From Mucilaginibacter sp. OK283 (GTDB lineage Bacteria; Bacteroidota; Bacteroidia; Sphingobacteriales; Sphingobacteriaceae), in the NCBI RefSeq assembly GCF_900110415.1, contig NZ_FODR01000005.1:62001-126000 (forward strand): 64,000 nt of DNA, written 5' to 3'. The notes beneath the pieces were generated by a model. That model saw only the letters and a program-made list of their open reading frames with translations, had not been told where the DNA came from and searched no databases. The first letter of the stretch is position 1; each line of letters starts with the position of its first letter. Below, in pieces: positions 27,602-36,542 of this stretch. The translations under genes and the position numbers were made by a program.

Positions 27602-28624
27602 GTGAGAAAAAAATTATCGATTGTTGATATCGCAAATGCTTTAAACGTATCAAAAACTACCATATCATTTATTTTAAACGGCCACGCACAGGATAAACGG
27701 ATAAGTGCCGAAGTAATTGAAAAGGTGATGAAATATGTAGCCGAAGTAGGGTACAAGCCAAGTTCGCTGGCCAAAAGTTTACGTACTGGAAAATCAAATA
27801 CCATAGGGCTCATGGTAGAAGATATTTCGAACCCTTTTTTTGCCAGTATAGCACGTTTAATTGAAGACCGGGCCTACAAAAACGGATATAAAATTATTTA
27901 TTGCAGTACCGATAATGATACCAATAAAACGCGCGACCTCATTAGCATGTTTCGCGATAGGCATGTGGATGGTTACATTATGGCCCCACCGGAAGGAATT
28001 GAAGAAGATATTGAATCGCTTAAAAATGATGGCATGCCCGTGGTTTTGTTTGACAGGCATTTACCAAAGGTTAAAACAGACTATGTGGAGATAGATAATC
28101 TTTTCAGTGCTTATAATGCTACCCGGCATTTGGCCGAACAAGGATTTGTAAATATTGCTTTTGTTACTTTTTTATCTCCCCAAACACAGATGGTTGACCG
28201 GGTAAAAGGCTACCATGAAGCCATTAAAAATAGTAAACTTAATGGAATTGTTGAGGAGGTAGTGTTTAGCCAGGATGATGAATTGATTATGCAGGCGCTG
28301 CGCGATTTTTTAAAAAAACACACCAGTGTAGATGCCATACTTTTTGGTAATAACCACATAGCTACCTGCGGCTTAAAGGTAATGAGGGAATTTGGTTTAA
28401 AATTGCCTGGCGATATTGCCGTGGCCTCTTTTGATGATCATGATGTTTTTAAACTTCATACACCGCCGGTTACGGCCATAGCCCAGCCTGTTGAGGATAT
28501 TGCCGATAACGTGATTACTGTTTTGTTAGCGAAACTGAACGGTGGCTCATCGGCCGCTAAACCGCAATCAATTATTTTGAAAACCGATTTGAAGATCAGG
28601 GATTCGTCAAAAAAAAGCAGTTGA
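27602..28624 (+). CDS. LacI/GalR-family transcriptional regulator
   Basis: A 340-residue DNA-binding repressor or activator. The N-terminal helix-turn-helix and hinge are clear (LSIVDIANALNVSKTTISFILNG, then GYKPSSLAKSLRTGKSNTIG), followed by a periplasmic-binding-protein-like ligand domain (VEDISNPFFASIARLIED, VDGYIMAPPEG, ILFGNNHIATCGLKVMREFG, DIAVASFDDHD). The start is GTG. Members usually sense sugars and regulate neighbouring catabolic genes, but no sugar-use gene is adjacent, so the regulon is probably elsewhere. A palindrome-like site lies 90 bp upstream and a near-copy at 37510. Confidence 0.95.
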   Translation: MRKKLSIVDIANALNVSKTTISFILNGHAQDKRISAEVIEKVMKYVAEVGYKPSSLAKSLRTGKSNTIGLMVEDISNPFFASIARLIEDRAYKNGYKIIYCSTDNDTNKTRDLISMFRDRHVDGYIMAPPEGIEEDIESLKNDGMPVVLFDRHLPKVKTDYVEIDNLFSAYNATRHLAEQGFVNIAFVTFLSPQTQMVDRVKGYHEAIKNSKLNGIVEEVVFSQDDELIMQALRDFLKKHTSVDAILFGNNHIATCGLKVMREFGLKLPGDIAVASFDDHDVFKLHTPPVTAIAQPVEDIADNVITVLLAKLNGGSSAAKPQSIILKTDLKIRDSSKKSS

Positions 28625-28685
28625 TTTTTTTGCATGAGGCGTTGTACAAGCAACTTCAAAGCGAAGTAAAGCAATAAAATGTACC

Positions 28686-29198
28686 GTGAATAAACGTGAA
28701 CAAAGAATATCCGAGCGAAAGAGACAACAACGTGTTTCCCGAATAAAAGGCTGGTGGTTACTGTTACTTTACGGAGTTGGTATTTACGCTTTTTTTAAAA
28801 GCTTTAGTTTATATCGCGATACCTTTATTGGATACCAGCTGCCGCTTGGCGGAGGGTTGATATTTGGCCTGGTGGTATCCTTTATTTTTAACAAAGACTA
28901 CCGCTACTACTTCGCCCTGGTTATACCGCTGATTGGCATCTTTACCACAATAGTCCTATCGGTCAATAGCTTCTTTGCCGATAAAAAGAATGTGATGCTG
29001 AAGGAGATAATTATAGAAAAACATCACCAATACCGGCGCAATAGCCCCTATGCTATCATAAAATTTCGTGACTTTGAACGCAATATATTAGCCTCAACAG
29101 ATGCCGAAGTAGATAGCGTGTCATATGGAGTGCTCACGGTAAACAAGGGTTTGTTTGGTTATTACGTGATAAGAGATAAAAAGTTGGTACAAGAGTAA
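28686..29198 (+). CDS. integral membrane protein of unknown function
   Basis: A 170-residue protein with a strongly basic N-terminus (KREQRISERKRQQR) and three hydrophobic segments at about 24-42, 54-70 and 76-96, followed by a soluble C-terminal part of about 70 residues (KEIIIEKHHQYRRNSPYAII). The start is GTG. I do not recognise the family. It follows the LacI-type gene by 61 bases on the same strand, so co-transcription is possible but a functional link is not evident. Confidence 0.7.
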   Translation: MNKREQRISERKRQQRVSRIKGWWLLLLYGVGIYAFFKSFSLYRDTFIGYQLPLGGGLIFGLVVSFIFNKDYRYYFALVIPLIGIFTTIVLSVNSFFADKKNVMLKEIIIEKHHQYRRNSPYAIIKFRDFERNILASTDAEVDSVSYGVLTVNKGLFGYYVIRDKKLVQE

Positions 29199-29220
29199 GC
29201 GGCTATTCTGTCTCTATCGC

Positions 29221-29314
29221 GCGATCTGTGTCCTCACAGATCGCAATTCTTTATGCAATACGTCCGTGTGCGACAAACCGATGGCTTATCGGGAAGATGC
29301 CCGTGAGGACACAG
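29221..29314. repeat. perfect 10-bp hairpin with a distant complementary copy
   Basis: A perfect 10-bp stem around loop TCCT (29221-29230 with 29235-29244) follows the membrane protein. The 12-mer CTGTGTCCTCAC at 29226-29237 recurs in inverted form at 29303-29314. There is no T run directly behind the hairpin, so it is not a classical terminator; it may be a dispersed repeat unit. Confidence 0.6.
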
Positions 29315-29342
29315 TCATCGGAGGAGGAGGTTAGCCGTCCCC

Positions 29343-29377
29343 AAGTCTTGGCTCCTGATTCTTAACTCTTGATTCTT
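29343..29377. repeat. heptamer array, five units (word GATTCTT)
   Basis: Five consecutive 7-mers: AAGTCTT, GGCTCCT, GATTCTT, AACTCTT, GATTCTT. The conserved core is nnnTCTT. The word is shared with the arrays at 46207-46382 and 50016-50043. Only one arm is visible here. Confidence 0.75.
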
Positions 29378-29439
29378 TTTAAGAACGATTCTAAATAACA
29401 CAAACAGCCCTTAATAAACATTATTAGCTGTAGGTTTTG

Positions 29440-29447
29440 TATTTTTG
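29440..29447 (+). promoter_or_regulatory. putative -7 promoter element (TATTTTTG) of the ccm genes
   Basis: An exact TAnnTTTG match 30 bases before the ccmE start codon, in a suitable position for the ccmE-ccmF transcript. A good -33 TTTG is not seen. Confidence 0.45.
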
Positions 29448-29476
29448 CAAAACGATTTTTATTTTATAAACCGCAG

Positions 29477-29887
29477 ATGAAAAAAAGTTCAATTTTTGGT
29501 CTTGTTGTTATAGCTATAGCTATAGCGGTTATCATAAGTGTATACGCTAACACAAGCACATATGGTTCTTTTGGCGATGCTGAAAAAACCAACAGCGAGC
29601 TGCATATTGTTGGCCACCTTAATAAAGCAAAAGAGTTATATTTTGATGCCACTAAGGATGCCAACTACTTTTCTTTTTACGCGAAGGACAATAACGGCGA
29701 GGAGTGCAAGGTAATATTGAAAGGCCCCAAGCCTGAGGATTTTGAGCGCAGCGAGCAATTGGTGCTTACCGGTAAAATGGTTGGCAGCGAGTTCCACGCA
29801 TCAAGTATCCTGATGAAATGCCCATCCAAATACACGCAGGATAAGTTAGAAACCAAAGAAGTTAAGGCCACGTCGGCCAGCATATAA
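29477..29887 (+). CDS. ccmE: cytochrome c maturation heme chaperone CcmE, CxxxY type
   Basis: CcmE carries heme in the periplasm to the CcmF synthetase for c-type cytochromes. The 136-residue protein has an N-terminal membrane anchor (about 6-23) and an OB-fold domain (ELHIVGHLNKAKEL, YFSFYAKDNNGEECKVILKG, QLVLTGKMVGSEFHASSILMKC). The heme-attachment site, His in most proteobacterial CcmE (HxxxY), is replaced by Cys115 in C-P-S-K-Y119. This Cys form (CxxxY) is known from some other lineages, so it is probably functional. ccmF follows after 10 bases. The ccmA/B/C/D genes are not here. Confidence 0.93.
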   Translation: MKKSSIFGLVVIAIAIAVIISVYANTSTYGSFGDAEKTNSELHIVGHLNKAKELYFDATKDANYFSFYAKDNNGEECKVILKGPKPEDFERSEQLVLTGKMVGSEFHASSILMKCPSKYTQDKLETKEVKATSASI

Positions 29888-29897
29888 ACCCATTTTA

Positions 29898-32360
29898 ATG
29901 GATATTCAATTTAAAGGTGAACACCTTTTACCGGGCCAGATAGGCCAGTTCTTTATCGTCCTTTCGTTCGGTGCCGCGCTTTTATCGTTTATCAGTTATT
30001 ATTTTGCCACTACCGACGATGCCGGCAAGCAAAACAGCCTTTGGCAAAAACTGGGCCGCGCGGGCTTCCTGGTAAACTTAGCTTCTATCATCGGTATAGG
30101 CGTATGCCTGTTTACACTCATTTATAAGCATTATTTCGAATATCATTACGCCTGGGCTTATACCTCGCGCTCGTTGCCTATTTACTATATCCTTTCGGCC
30201 TTTTGGAACGGACAGGAGGGAGGCTTCTTGCTTTGGTTATTCTGGCAGGCTGTTTTAGGTACCTTCCTTATCTTCCGCTCCAAATCATGGGAGCGCCCGG
30301 TGATGACGGTTGTGGCCATGTCGCAGGTGGTACTGGCAGCTATGGTTTTAGGCGTCGAAGTTTTTGGTCAGCGGATAGGCAGTTCGCCGTTTTTGCTATT
30401 AAGGCAATCAATGGAAGCACCCATCTTCTCCAACCCCAATTACCTGGAGTTTATTAAAGACGGGCAGGGCATGGTGCCATCGCTTCAAAATTACTGGATG
30501 ATTATTCACCCGCCAACTTTATTTCTGGGCTTTGCATCAATGGTAGTGCCATTTGCTTACGCTGTAGCGGGGCTTTGGCAAAAAAAATATAAGGAGTGGG
30601 TAGCCCCTGCAATTCCTTACGCCCTGTTTGCCTGTATGATATTGGGCACCGGTGTGGTTATGGGATCTTTCTGGGCGTATGAATCGCTTAACTTTGGCGG
30701 CTTCTGGGCCTGGGATCCGGTTGAGAATGCTTCTATCTTCCCCTGGATTGTACTTGTAGCAGGCCTGCACGTATTAATCGTCTTTAAAAACACCGGCCAT
30801 TCGTATTTTACAGCAACTTTTTTGGTGCTGTTAAGCAATGTGCTTACCTGGTACTCATCATTTCTGAACAGGAGTGGTATCCTGGGCGATACATCAGTAC
30901 ACTCCTTTACCGACCTGGGGATGTTTTGGCAATTGGTAATCAGTATTTTTATATTCCTGGGGATAACTATATGGTTACTGGTATCCCGCTGGAAAGAGCT
31001 TCCTATCACAAAAAAAGACGAAGATACTTACAGCCGCGAATTTTGGATGTTTGTAGGCGCCGTATTCATGGGCCTCTCATGCTTCCATTTGCTGGTGGTT
31101 ACTTCGGTGCCGGTTTGGAATGCCATTTTCCATACCAAAATGGCGCCGCCATCTGATATTATTAAGCATTACAATGTTATCCAGTCGTCGTTTGTATTTG
31201 TTATCGTTTTAGTAACCGGCTTCAGCCAGTTTTTAAAATACAAAAAAACAGATGTTACCAAATTCTTTGTAATAACCGCTTCATACCTGCTTATTGCTGC
31301 CGCGCTTACGGCGCTTATTGCTTATACATCGGGTGTGTACAAACTCAATTTTGTGTTTGTGCTGGCTATGTGGGGCTCGGTTTATTCGGTATTGGTTAAC
31401 GGCAAAGTTTTGGCCTATGCTTTTAAGGGCAAGTTTAAACTGGCCGGTTCGGCAGTGGCGCATATTGGTTTTGGTTTGCTGATGATAGGTGCGCTTATTT
31501 CGGCCGGTACCAGCAAAGTAATATCTATAAACAACACAGGCGAGGCTTATAACGCCGAATTTGCTAAAGAAGAAAACCCGCGCGAAAACGTAACCGTTTA
31601 CCGAAACCAGCCAACAAAACTGGGCGATTATACCGTTACCTACATCGGCGACTCGATATCATCTCCAAACCACTGGTTTAAAATCAACTACAAAAAGATG
31701 GATGCCAGCGGTAAAATTACCGAGGAGTTTACATTGAAACCTAAGGTACAGGTAAGCAAGGGCACCATGTCGGCTTCGCCGGATACACGCCATTACCTGT
31801 TTAGCGATATCTACACACATATTACCCTAACTAACGCTATAACACCTACCGAAGCAGGTACCGAAAGCGCTGAGGCTGCCCACGATGCCGATAACGACGA
31901 TAAAAATTACGATGCTCCGGTAAGCCACGAAGTAAAAACCGGCGACACCATCAGGTACCGCGATGGATATATTGTATTAACTGGTTTAAACAAGGAGGCT
32001 AAAGTTCAAAACATCCCGCTTAGCGATAGTGATGTAGCTATTGGCGCGCACCTTGAAATTGTATCCAACGGTAATAAATACAGCGCTACCCCGGTTTACA
32101 TGATCAAGAATGGCAACGTATTTGATTTCGCCCGCAAGGTTGATGACGCCGGTTTAAAACTGCGTTTCAGCAAGGTAATACCCGAGCATAAAACTGTAGA
32201 GATTGTGGTTTATCAGCAGCCCGAAAGCAAAAAGAAATTCGTGGTAATGAAGGCCATTCAGTTCCCTTTTATCAATTTCTTTTGGGCGGGTACTATCATT
32301 ATGGTGATTGGTTTCTTTATGTCGATATTGCGCCGTAAAAGCGAATTAAAAACGGTTTAA
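29898..32360 (+). CDS. ccmF: cytochrome c heme lyase CcmF/CcsA-type
   Basis: The 820-residue integral membrane protein ligates heme to apocytochromes c. It has about 15 hydrophobic segments. The heme-handling WWD-type motif is visible near residue 265 (WGGFWAWDPVENAS), with conserved His residues in membrane loops (for example the IHPPTLFLGF motif). A large soluble segment lies at about 540-790 before a last helix near the C-terminus (FFWAGTIIMVIGFFMSIL). It begins 10 bases after ccmE and is surely co-transcribed. An acidic, Ala-rich insert (about 650-670) is a local peculiarity. Confidence 0.95.
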   Translation: MDIQFKGEHLLPGQIGQFFIVLSFGAALLSFISYYFATTDDAGKQNSLWQKLGRAGFLVNLASIIGIGVCLFTLIYKHYFEYHYAWAYTSRSLPIYYILSAFWNGQEGGFLLWLFWQAVLGTFLIFRSKSWERPVMTVVAMSQVVLAAMVLGVEVFGQRIGSSPFLLLRQSMEAPIFSNPNYLEFIKDGQGMVPSLQNYWMIIHPPTLFLGFASMVVPFAYAVAGLWQKKYKEWVAPAIPYALFACMILGTGVVMGSFWAYESLNFGGFWAWDPVENASIFPWIVLVAGLHVLIVFKNTGHSYFTATFLVLLSNVLTWYSSFLNRSGILGDTSVHSFTDLGMFWQLVISIFIFLGITIWLLVSRWKELPITKKDEDTYSREFWMFVGAVFMGLSCFHLLVVTSVPVWNAIFHTKMAPPSDIIKHYNVIQSSFVFVIVLVTGFSQFLKYKKTDVTKFFVITASYLLIAAALTALIAYTSGVYKLNFVFVLAMWGSVYSVLVNGKVLAYAFKGKFKLAGSAVAHIGFGLLMIGALISAGTSKVISINNTGEAYNAEFAKEENPRENVTVYRNQPTKLGDYTVTYIGDSISSPNHWFKINYKKMDASGKITEEFTLKPKVQVSKGTMSASPDTRHYLFSDIYTHITLTNAITPTEAGTESAEAAHDADNDDKNYDAPVSHEVKTGDTIRYRDGYIVLTGLNKEAKVQNIPLSDSDVAIGAHLEIVSNGNKYSATPVYMIKNGNVFDFARKVDDAGLKLRFSKVIPEHKTVEIVVYQQPESKKKFVVMKAIQFPFINFFWAGTIIMVIGFFMSILRRKSELKTV

Positions 32361-32372
32361 ACCCGGCCGGCT

Positions 32373-33086
32373 GTGGTAATAACACAACAGGACAATATTT
32401 TAAACGATGGTTTTGCCATTGTAAATGATATTTACACCCGGGCAGAGGTTAACAGCATTATAACTGCGATTGAAGCGGTCGACCAATCAAACCCCGCCTT
32501 CCGTAAAACCGACGATCTGTTTGCCATCAGGCAATTTTTAAAGGAACTGCCGCAGGTGGTTCCTTTAATTTTTAACCCAGAGCTAAAGGAACTCATCCGG
32601 GTGTTGTTTGGCGATGGGTACTTTGTTACGAAATCCATTTACTTTGATAAACCCGAACTAAGCAACTGGTTTGTAGCCTGGCACCAGGATTTAATCATTG
32701 TGGTTGATAAGAGGACCGATCCTCCGGGCTACGGCCCCTGGACGGTAAAACAAAACCAGTTTGGCGTACAGCCGCCCTTAACTATTCTGCAAAATAACTT
32801 CACCATCCGCATTCATCTCGACGATACCAACGGCGAAAACGGTGCGCTAAAGGTCGTGCCCGGATCGCATCAAAAAGGCCTGTATCGCCCCGAAACCATC
32901 AACTGGGACCTGGAAACTGAAACCACCTGCAATGTAAATGCCGGCGGCGTAATGATTATGCGACCCTTACTACTCCATGCGTCAAACCGTACGATCAATA
33001 ATAAAAGAAGACGAGTAGTACATATCGAGTTTAGCCGCGCTGAGCTGGATGGTGGATTGAACTGGGCGGAGCGGCTTTCAGTTTAA
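32373..33086 (+). CDS. phytanoyl-CoA dioxygenase (PhyH)-family protein
   Basis: A 237-residue iron(II)/2-oxoglutarate-dependent oxygenase. The facial triad is visible as H104-x-D106 (VAWHQDLI) and H202 (RPLLLHASNRT), with a downstream basic stretch (NKRRRVVHIEF) suited to bind 2-oxoglutarate. The start is GTG, 12 bases after the ccmF stop, so it is probably read with the ccm genes; a functional link to cytochrome maturation is not known. The substrate is unknown. Its last 56 bases overlap the 3' end of the convergent gene at 33031. Confidence 0.9.
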   Translation: MVITQQDNILNDGFAIVNDIYTRAEVNSIITAIEAVDQSNPAFRKTDDLFAIRQFLKELPQVVPLIFNPELKELIRVLFGDGYFVTKSIYFDKPELSNWFVAWHQDLIIVVDKRTDPPGYGPWTVKQNQFGVQPPLTILQNNFTIRIHLDDTNGENGALKVVPGSHQKGLYRPETINWDLETETTCNVNAGGVMIMRPLLLHASNRTINNKRRRVVHIEFSRAELDGGLNWAERLSV

Positions 33087-33810
33087 AGGATTGATCGTCG
33101 TTCCACGTCATGCCTTTTTTAATGCCAAATCTGATGTTCAAGCTTTTAAAGTATCTTCTTAGGAGTTCATATTTTTGAGTACACTCGGCACCTACATCTA
33201 ATTTGTCCGACTTTGAGGAATAGTGTTGGCAGGCAAAGCAAATTTCAAGGTAATCATAAATTCCACCCTTTTTATTAATAAATACAAACGCGTTGCGTGG
33301 TTCATAACACGATGCCCCTCCGGTTATGTTATTGCCGGTGTGCTTGAAGTTTGTATTGAAAATGATGTTAGTTAGTTCGCTGATTTGTGGATTGCTCAGG
33401 GTTTTGCATTCCAATATAGTTGACAGGTCAAGCGTATCCGCCCTGATTTTAAAGCCACCACGCAGCAATATATTTTTTGGCGACATGAAGCCAGGTGCTA
33501 AACTGTCATTTTTTTGGGGCGATGGTACCTCTAATGAATGATAAGAAATAGCTAATATCTTGGCCGCTTTTGAGAAGGGGTATTTTTGCAATCGTTTTTT
33601 TACACTATATCGGTTTGTGAATGTGCAGTCGCTATACCAGGGTTTAAACATCCGCCTGGCTTCTTCGGGCGATTTTGGCGGTAATGGATACGCCGGTTTT
33701 TTTAATGAGGTTGCGCTATGTTTGGTGGTATCGATGCCCAACATGTTGTTAGCCGCGGAACAGTGTAAGGTAGTAAGGATCGACAGCAGCACTATCAACT
33801 TCAATTTCAT
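33031..33810 (-). CDS. secreted protein of unknown function, CFxC paralogue 1
   Basis: A 259-residue exported protein (signal peptide about 1-19, LLSILTTLHCSAA). I do not know its function. It shares an order of motifs with the gene directly upstream: Y-x-x-C-x-FTN-x-Y, KKYPFSKA-like, LS-x-x-Q-ISELTNIIFN, C-Y-E-P-R-N-AFVFI, DYLEICFACQ, and GAECTQK-x-ELLRRYF. The conserved Cys residues, including a CFxC pair, suggest disulfides or a metal site. The last codons overlap the convergent PhyH gene by 56 bases, giving a tail rich in Pro and His that the paralogue lacks. Confidence 0.8.
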   Translation of the reverse strand: MKLKLIVLLSILTTLHCSAANNMLGIDTTKHSATSLKKPAYPLPPKSPEEARRMFKPWYSDCTFTNRYSVKKRLQKYPFSKAAKILAISYHSLEVPSPQKNDSLAPGFMSPKNILLRGGFKIRADTLDLSTILECKTLSNPQISELTNIIFNTNFKHTGNNITGGASCYEPRNAFVFINKKGGIYDYLEICFACQHYSSKSDKLDVGAECTQKYELLRRYFKSLNIRFGIKKGMTWNDDQSFKLKAAPPSSIHHPAQRG

Positions 33811-33831
33811 GACGATTAGGTTTTGTTGCGA

Positions 33832-34551
33832 TTAATCTAATGGTACTTTGTTATCCGCTCCATATCTTACTCCTGCTTTAATAAAAAACCGGGCAAGCAT
33901 ATCGAATTTTTGAGCACAGTTTGCCCCTATACTTAAATTTTTTGAAGTGGATTCATAATTGTTACAGTGGAAACAAATGTCAAGATGGTCAAATATTTTC
34001 CCGTTTTTATCAAAAAATAAAATCGAATTTCTTGGATCAAAACACGCTGCAAAACCAGTAACTGTGTAGTTTTTCATACCGGCAAAGTCATAGTTGAAAA
34101 CGATATTGGTAAGTTCTTCAACCTGTTTACGGTTTAAAACTTTTGTTTCTATCAGTGTCGAGTAATCCAATTTTTTATTCTTGATAACTAAGCCTAAGTA
34201 ATGCTTGTCCTGCTTGTGAGTTGTTGGTATAGGAGCAGTGAAAGGCGAATCGATTTTAATATCCTGATTTGGTTGTCCGCCACCGTAATATGATACCAAC
34301 ATTATTTTAATTGCCGCCGAGTACGGGTATTTCTTTAGCCTGTTAGCTACAGTATACTGGTTGGTAAAAATGCAATTATCAAAGCCCGGCCGATAACCTT
34401 TAATCGTTTCCCTGGTTATCGTTATGCGTTTTTTAGCCATTCTTCTTGCTTGTGCAATAGTATAGCTGGTATCTTTTTTTAAAGGAGGAGTGTTTGCATA
34501 ACAACTAAAACTCAGCAATACAAAAAGGCACAGTAGTAATTTAGGTTTCAT
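33832..34551 (-). CDS. secreted protein of unknown function, CFxC paralogue 2
   Basis: A 239-residue exported protein (signal peptide about 1-19) that precedes its paralogue by 21 bases in the direction of transcription. Shared blocks are DNCIFTNQYTVANRLKKYPYS, QVEELTNIVFNYDF, CFDPRNSILFFDKNGKI, HLDICFHC, and GANCAQKFDMLARFF. The pair clearly arose by tandem duplication and has since diverged to well below half identity by eye. No known domain is recognised. Expression as a two-gene operon is likely. Confidence 0.82.
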   Translation of the reverse strand: MKPKLLLCLFVLLSFSCYANTPPLKKDTSYTIAQARRMAKKRITITRETIKGYRPGFDNCIFTNQYTVANRLKKYPYSAAIKIMLVSYYGGGQPNQDIKIDSPFTAPIPTTHKQDKHYLGLVIKNKKLDYSTLIETKVLNRKQVEELTNIVFNYDFAGMKNYTVTGFAACFDPRNSILFFDKNGKIFDHLDICFHCNNYESTSKNLSIGANCAQKFDMLARFFIKAGVRYGADNKVPLD

Positions 34552-34900
34552 TGGCTCAAGTTAGTTAAAAGCGGAAACTTTTTAGAGTTAGTAAAAATGA
34601 TACGATTTAACTAACTATTGATACGTTGATATTCAATAGTTTCCCTGTAAATAAAGTTATTTGCTTGCTTATTAAGCAAACCATCAAGCGCGCTTATAAA
34701 CACCAATTTATAAACAATAACTATTGCTTAACATCTTATTGAGTTAACCCGAATTTGTTCTACAATACGGATACCGGTCGTTTTCGCTTCTTTATAAAAT
34801 GAGGGCGGGATGGTTTGGTGTGCCGGTAAAACGACGGTTTGGGTGCCTGACGTTATGATGCGAAGCTGTATTGCATGAATGCTAACCAATAACCTATAAT
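34552..34900. other. 349-bp divergent spacer
   Basis: This lies between the CFxC paralogues (minus) and the GH43 gene (plus). It is AT-rich with a few short inverted repeats, for example TTTATAAA flanking CACCAA near 34705-34725. No coding region or strong promoter match is seen. Confidence 0.5.
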
Positions 34901-36427
34901 ATGAAAAACAAGTTTCTGATCCTATCGGCCATCGCGTCGATGTTATTATTTAACAGTTGCCAAAAAACAAAAGCCAACTTAAAAAGAGCAGCGGCTGCCG
35001 ATTCAAGTCAATCGTCGAAATCCAAAACCAACAGTTTGTCGGCCATTTTTACCAATGCGCTGCCCTCCATCGATAACGGCAGCTATTATGATCCATGGGT
35101 GATACGCGTTGGCAGCTATTACTATTACTGCGGATCGGACGGCGGCCGGCTTTGGATAGCCAAATCATCGGCACTGCAAAGCATACTGCAGCAAACCAAA
35201 ACGTATATTTTTACACCACCGGCGGGTACCAGCTATTCGAGCGATTTATGGGCACCCGAGCTGCATTTCCTGGGTGGGCGCTGGTATGTATACTTTGCCG
35301 CCGATGATGGTAATAATAACAACCACCGCATGCATGTGCTGGAGGGGGGCGCCGATGCCAATGATCCCCTGAACGGTGGGTACAACTACAAAGCCAAACT
35401 GGCTGCCACTACCGATAATTGGGCAATTGACGGCTCTCCGTTTGTGTATAACGGGGTAACTTATTTTATATGGTCGGGCTGGGAGGGTACCACCAATGTG
35501 TCGCAATACCTGTATATAGCTACCATGAGCAATCCTTATACCATCAACAGCCAAAGGATCGAGATCTCGCGGCCCGATTATGCCTGGGAAAAGGTGGGCA
35601 CGCCAACCGTGAACGAAGGCCCCGAAACACTGGTGAGCGGCACAACGGTCAGCGTTATCTATTCGGCAAGCGGCAGCTGGACTAACGATTATTGCCTTGG
35701 CCGCCTTACCTGTACCAACGGCAACTTAATGTCAAAAGCATCGTGGACAAAGCAGTCAACCCCGGCATTAGCCAAATTTGGCAATGTATTTGGTCCGGGG
35801 CACGCGTCGTTTGTAAAATCGCCCGATAATATCCAGTGGTGGATTGTGTACCATGCCGCTAATGCCGATGGCTCGGGCTGGGACAGAAGGATTATGACCC
35901 AGCAATTTGCCTGGGATGGCGATGTACCCTTTTTTGGGTACCCTATTGAAAAAGGTATCCCAATTCCTGCGCCCGCTATTGGTACCAGCTATAGCATGCC
36001 CATAGCCAATGGCACCTATCGCATTAAATCAAAAGTTACCGGGCAATGCCTGGACGTGCCGGGCGGCTCGACTACACCCGGCACACAGTTACAGGAGTGG
36101 ACAGATAACGGCAACATAGCGCAAAAATGGGTGTTTACCAGTTTAGGTAATGGTTATTATAAAATCAAATCGGCTGCAAGTAATTTGTGTTTGGATGATG
36201 CCGGCAACTCGTTAAGCGCGGGTAATATTTTGATTGAATGGAACGATGTGGGCGGCAATGCGCAGGAATGGCGGGTTCAGGATATGGGCAGCGGCTATTT
36301 CAAGATAATCAGCCGCCGCAGCTTATTGGCGTTAAATGTGCCCAACAGCAACACGACCCCTGGTACCAAACTGGAGCAATGGTACGAAAATCAGTACGAT
36401 GCCGAGTTGTGGAGCATAGTGCCTTAA
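34901..36427 (+). CDS. family 43 glycoside hydrolase lipoprotein with C-terminal ricin-type lectin domain
   Basis: A 508-residue secreted lipoprotein (lipobox FNSC, Cys20). Residues about 50-355 form a five-bladed GH43 propeller. Candidate catalytic residues are Asp64 in YYDPWVI (base), Asp177 in WAIDGSPF (pKa modulator) and Glu239 in VNEGPE (acid), matching the family pattern. Residues about 370-508 form a ricin B/CBM13-like trefoil with three similar repeats (YRIKSKVTGQCLDVPGG, YKIKSAASNLCLDDAG, FKIISRRSLLALNVPN) and QKW/QEW/ELW motifs. Members of this family cut arabinose- or xylose-containing glycans; the exact substrate is not predictable. It is monocistronic, with a terminator behind it. 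Confidence 0.92.
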   Translation: MKNKFLILSAIASMLLFNSCQKTKANLKRAAAADSSQSSKSKTNSLSAIFTNALPSIDNGSYYDPWVIRVGSYYYYCGSDGGRLWIAKSSALQSILQQTKTYIFTPPAGTSYSSDLWAPELHFLGGRWYVYFAADDGNNNNHRMHVLEGGADANDPLNGGYNYKAKLAATTDNWAIDGSPFVYNGVTYFIWSGWEGTTNVSQYLYIATMSNPYTINSQRIEISRPDYAWEKVGTPTVNEGPETLVSGTTVSVIYSASGSWTNDYCLGRLTCTNGNLMSKASWTKQSTPALAKFGNVFGPGHASFVKSPDNIQWWIVYHAANADGSGWDRRIMTQQFAWDGDVPFFGYPIEKGIPIPAPAIGTSYSMPIANGTYRIKSKVTGQCLDVPGGSTTPGTQLQEWTDNGNIAQKWVFTSLGNGYYKIKSAASNLCLDDAGNSLSAGNILIEWNDVGGNAQEWRVQDMGSGYFKIISRRSLLALNVPNSNTTPGTKLEQWYENQYDAELWSIVP

Positions 36428-36453
36428 CGGTTATACTTCAATCATATGATATT

Positions 36454-36488
36454 AAAAGACCGGTTTTCGATATTGAAGCCGGTTTTTT
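36454..36488 (+). terminator. Rho-independent terminator, probably bidirectional
   Basis: An ACCGG...CCGGT stem extended by an inner TTC/GAA pairing, with an A run before and a T run after it. It lies between the GH43 gene and the convergent hydrolase. Confidence 0.7.
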
Positions 36489-36542
36489 AATGTTAAACTC
36501 ACTCTATCGCGGGCTTTGCAACGCCAAACCAATTAACAATCA

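Noticed and set aside
25923..29198. Sugar catabolic operon under the LacI-type regulator
   Set aside because: Neighbours are a dGTPase and an unknown membrane protein; no transporter or sugar enzyme is adjacent.
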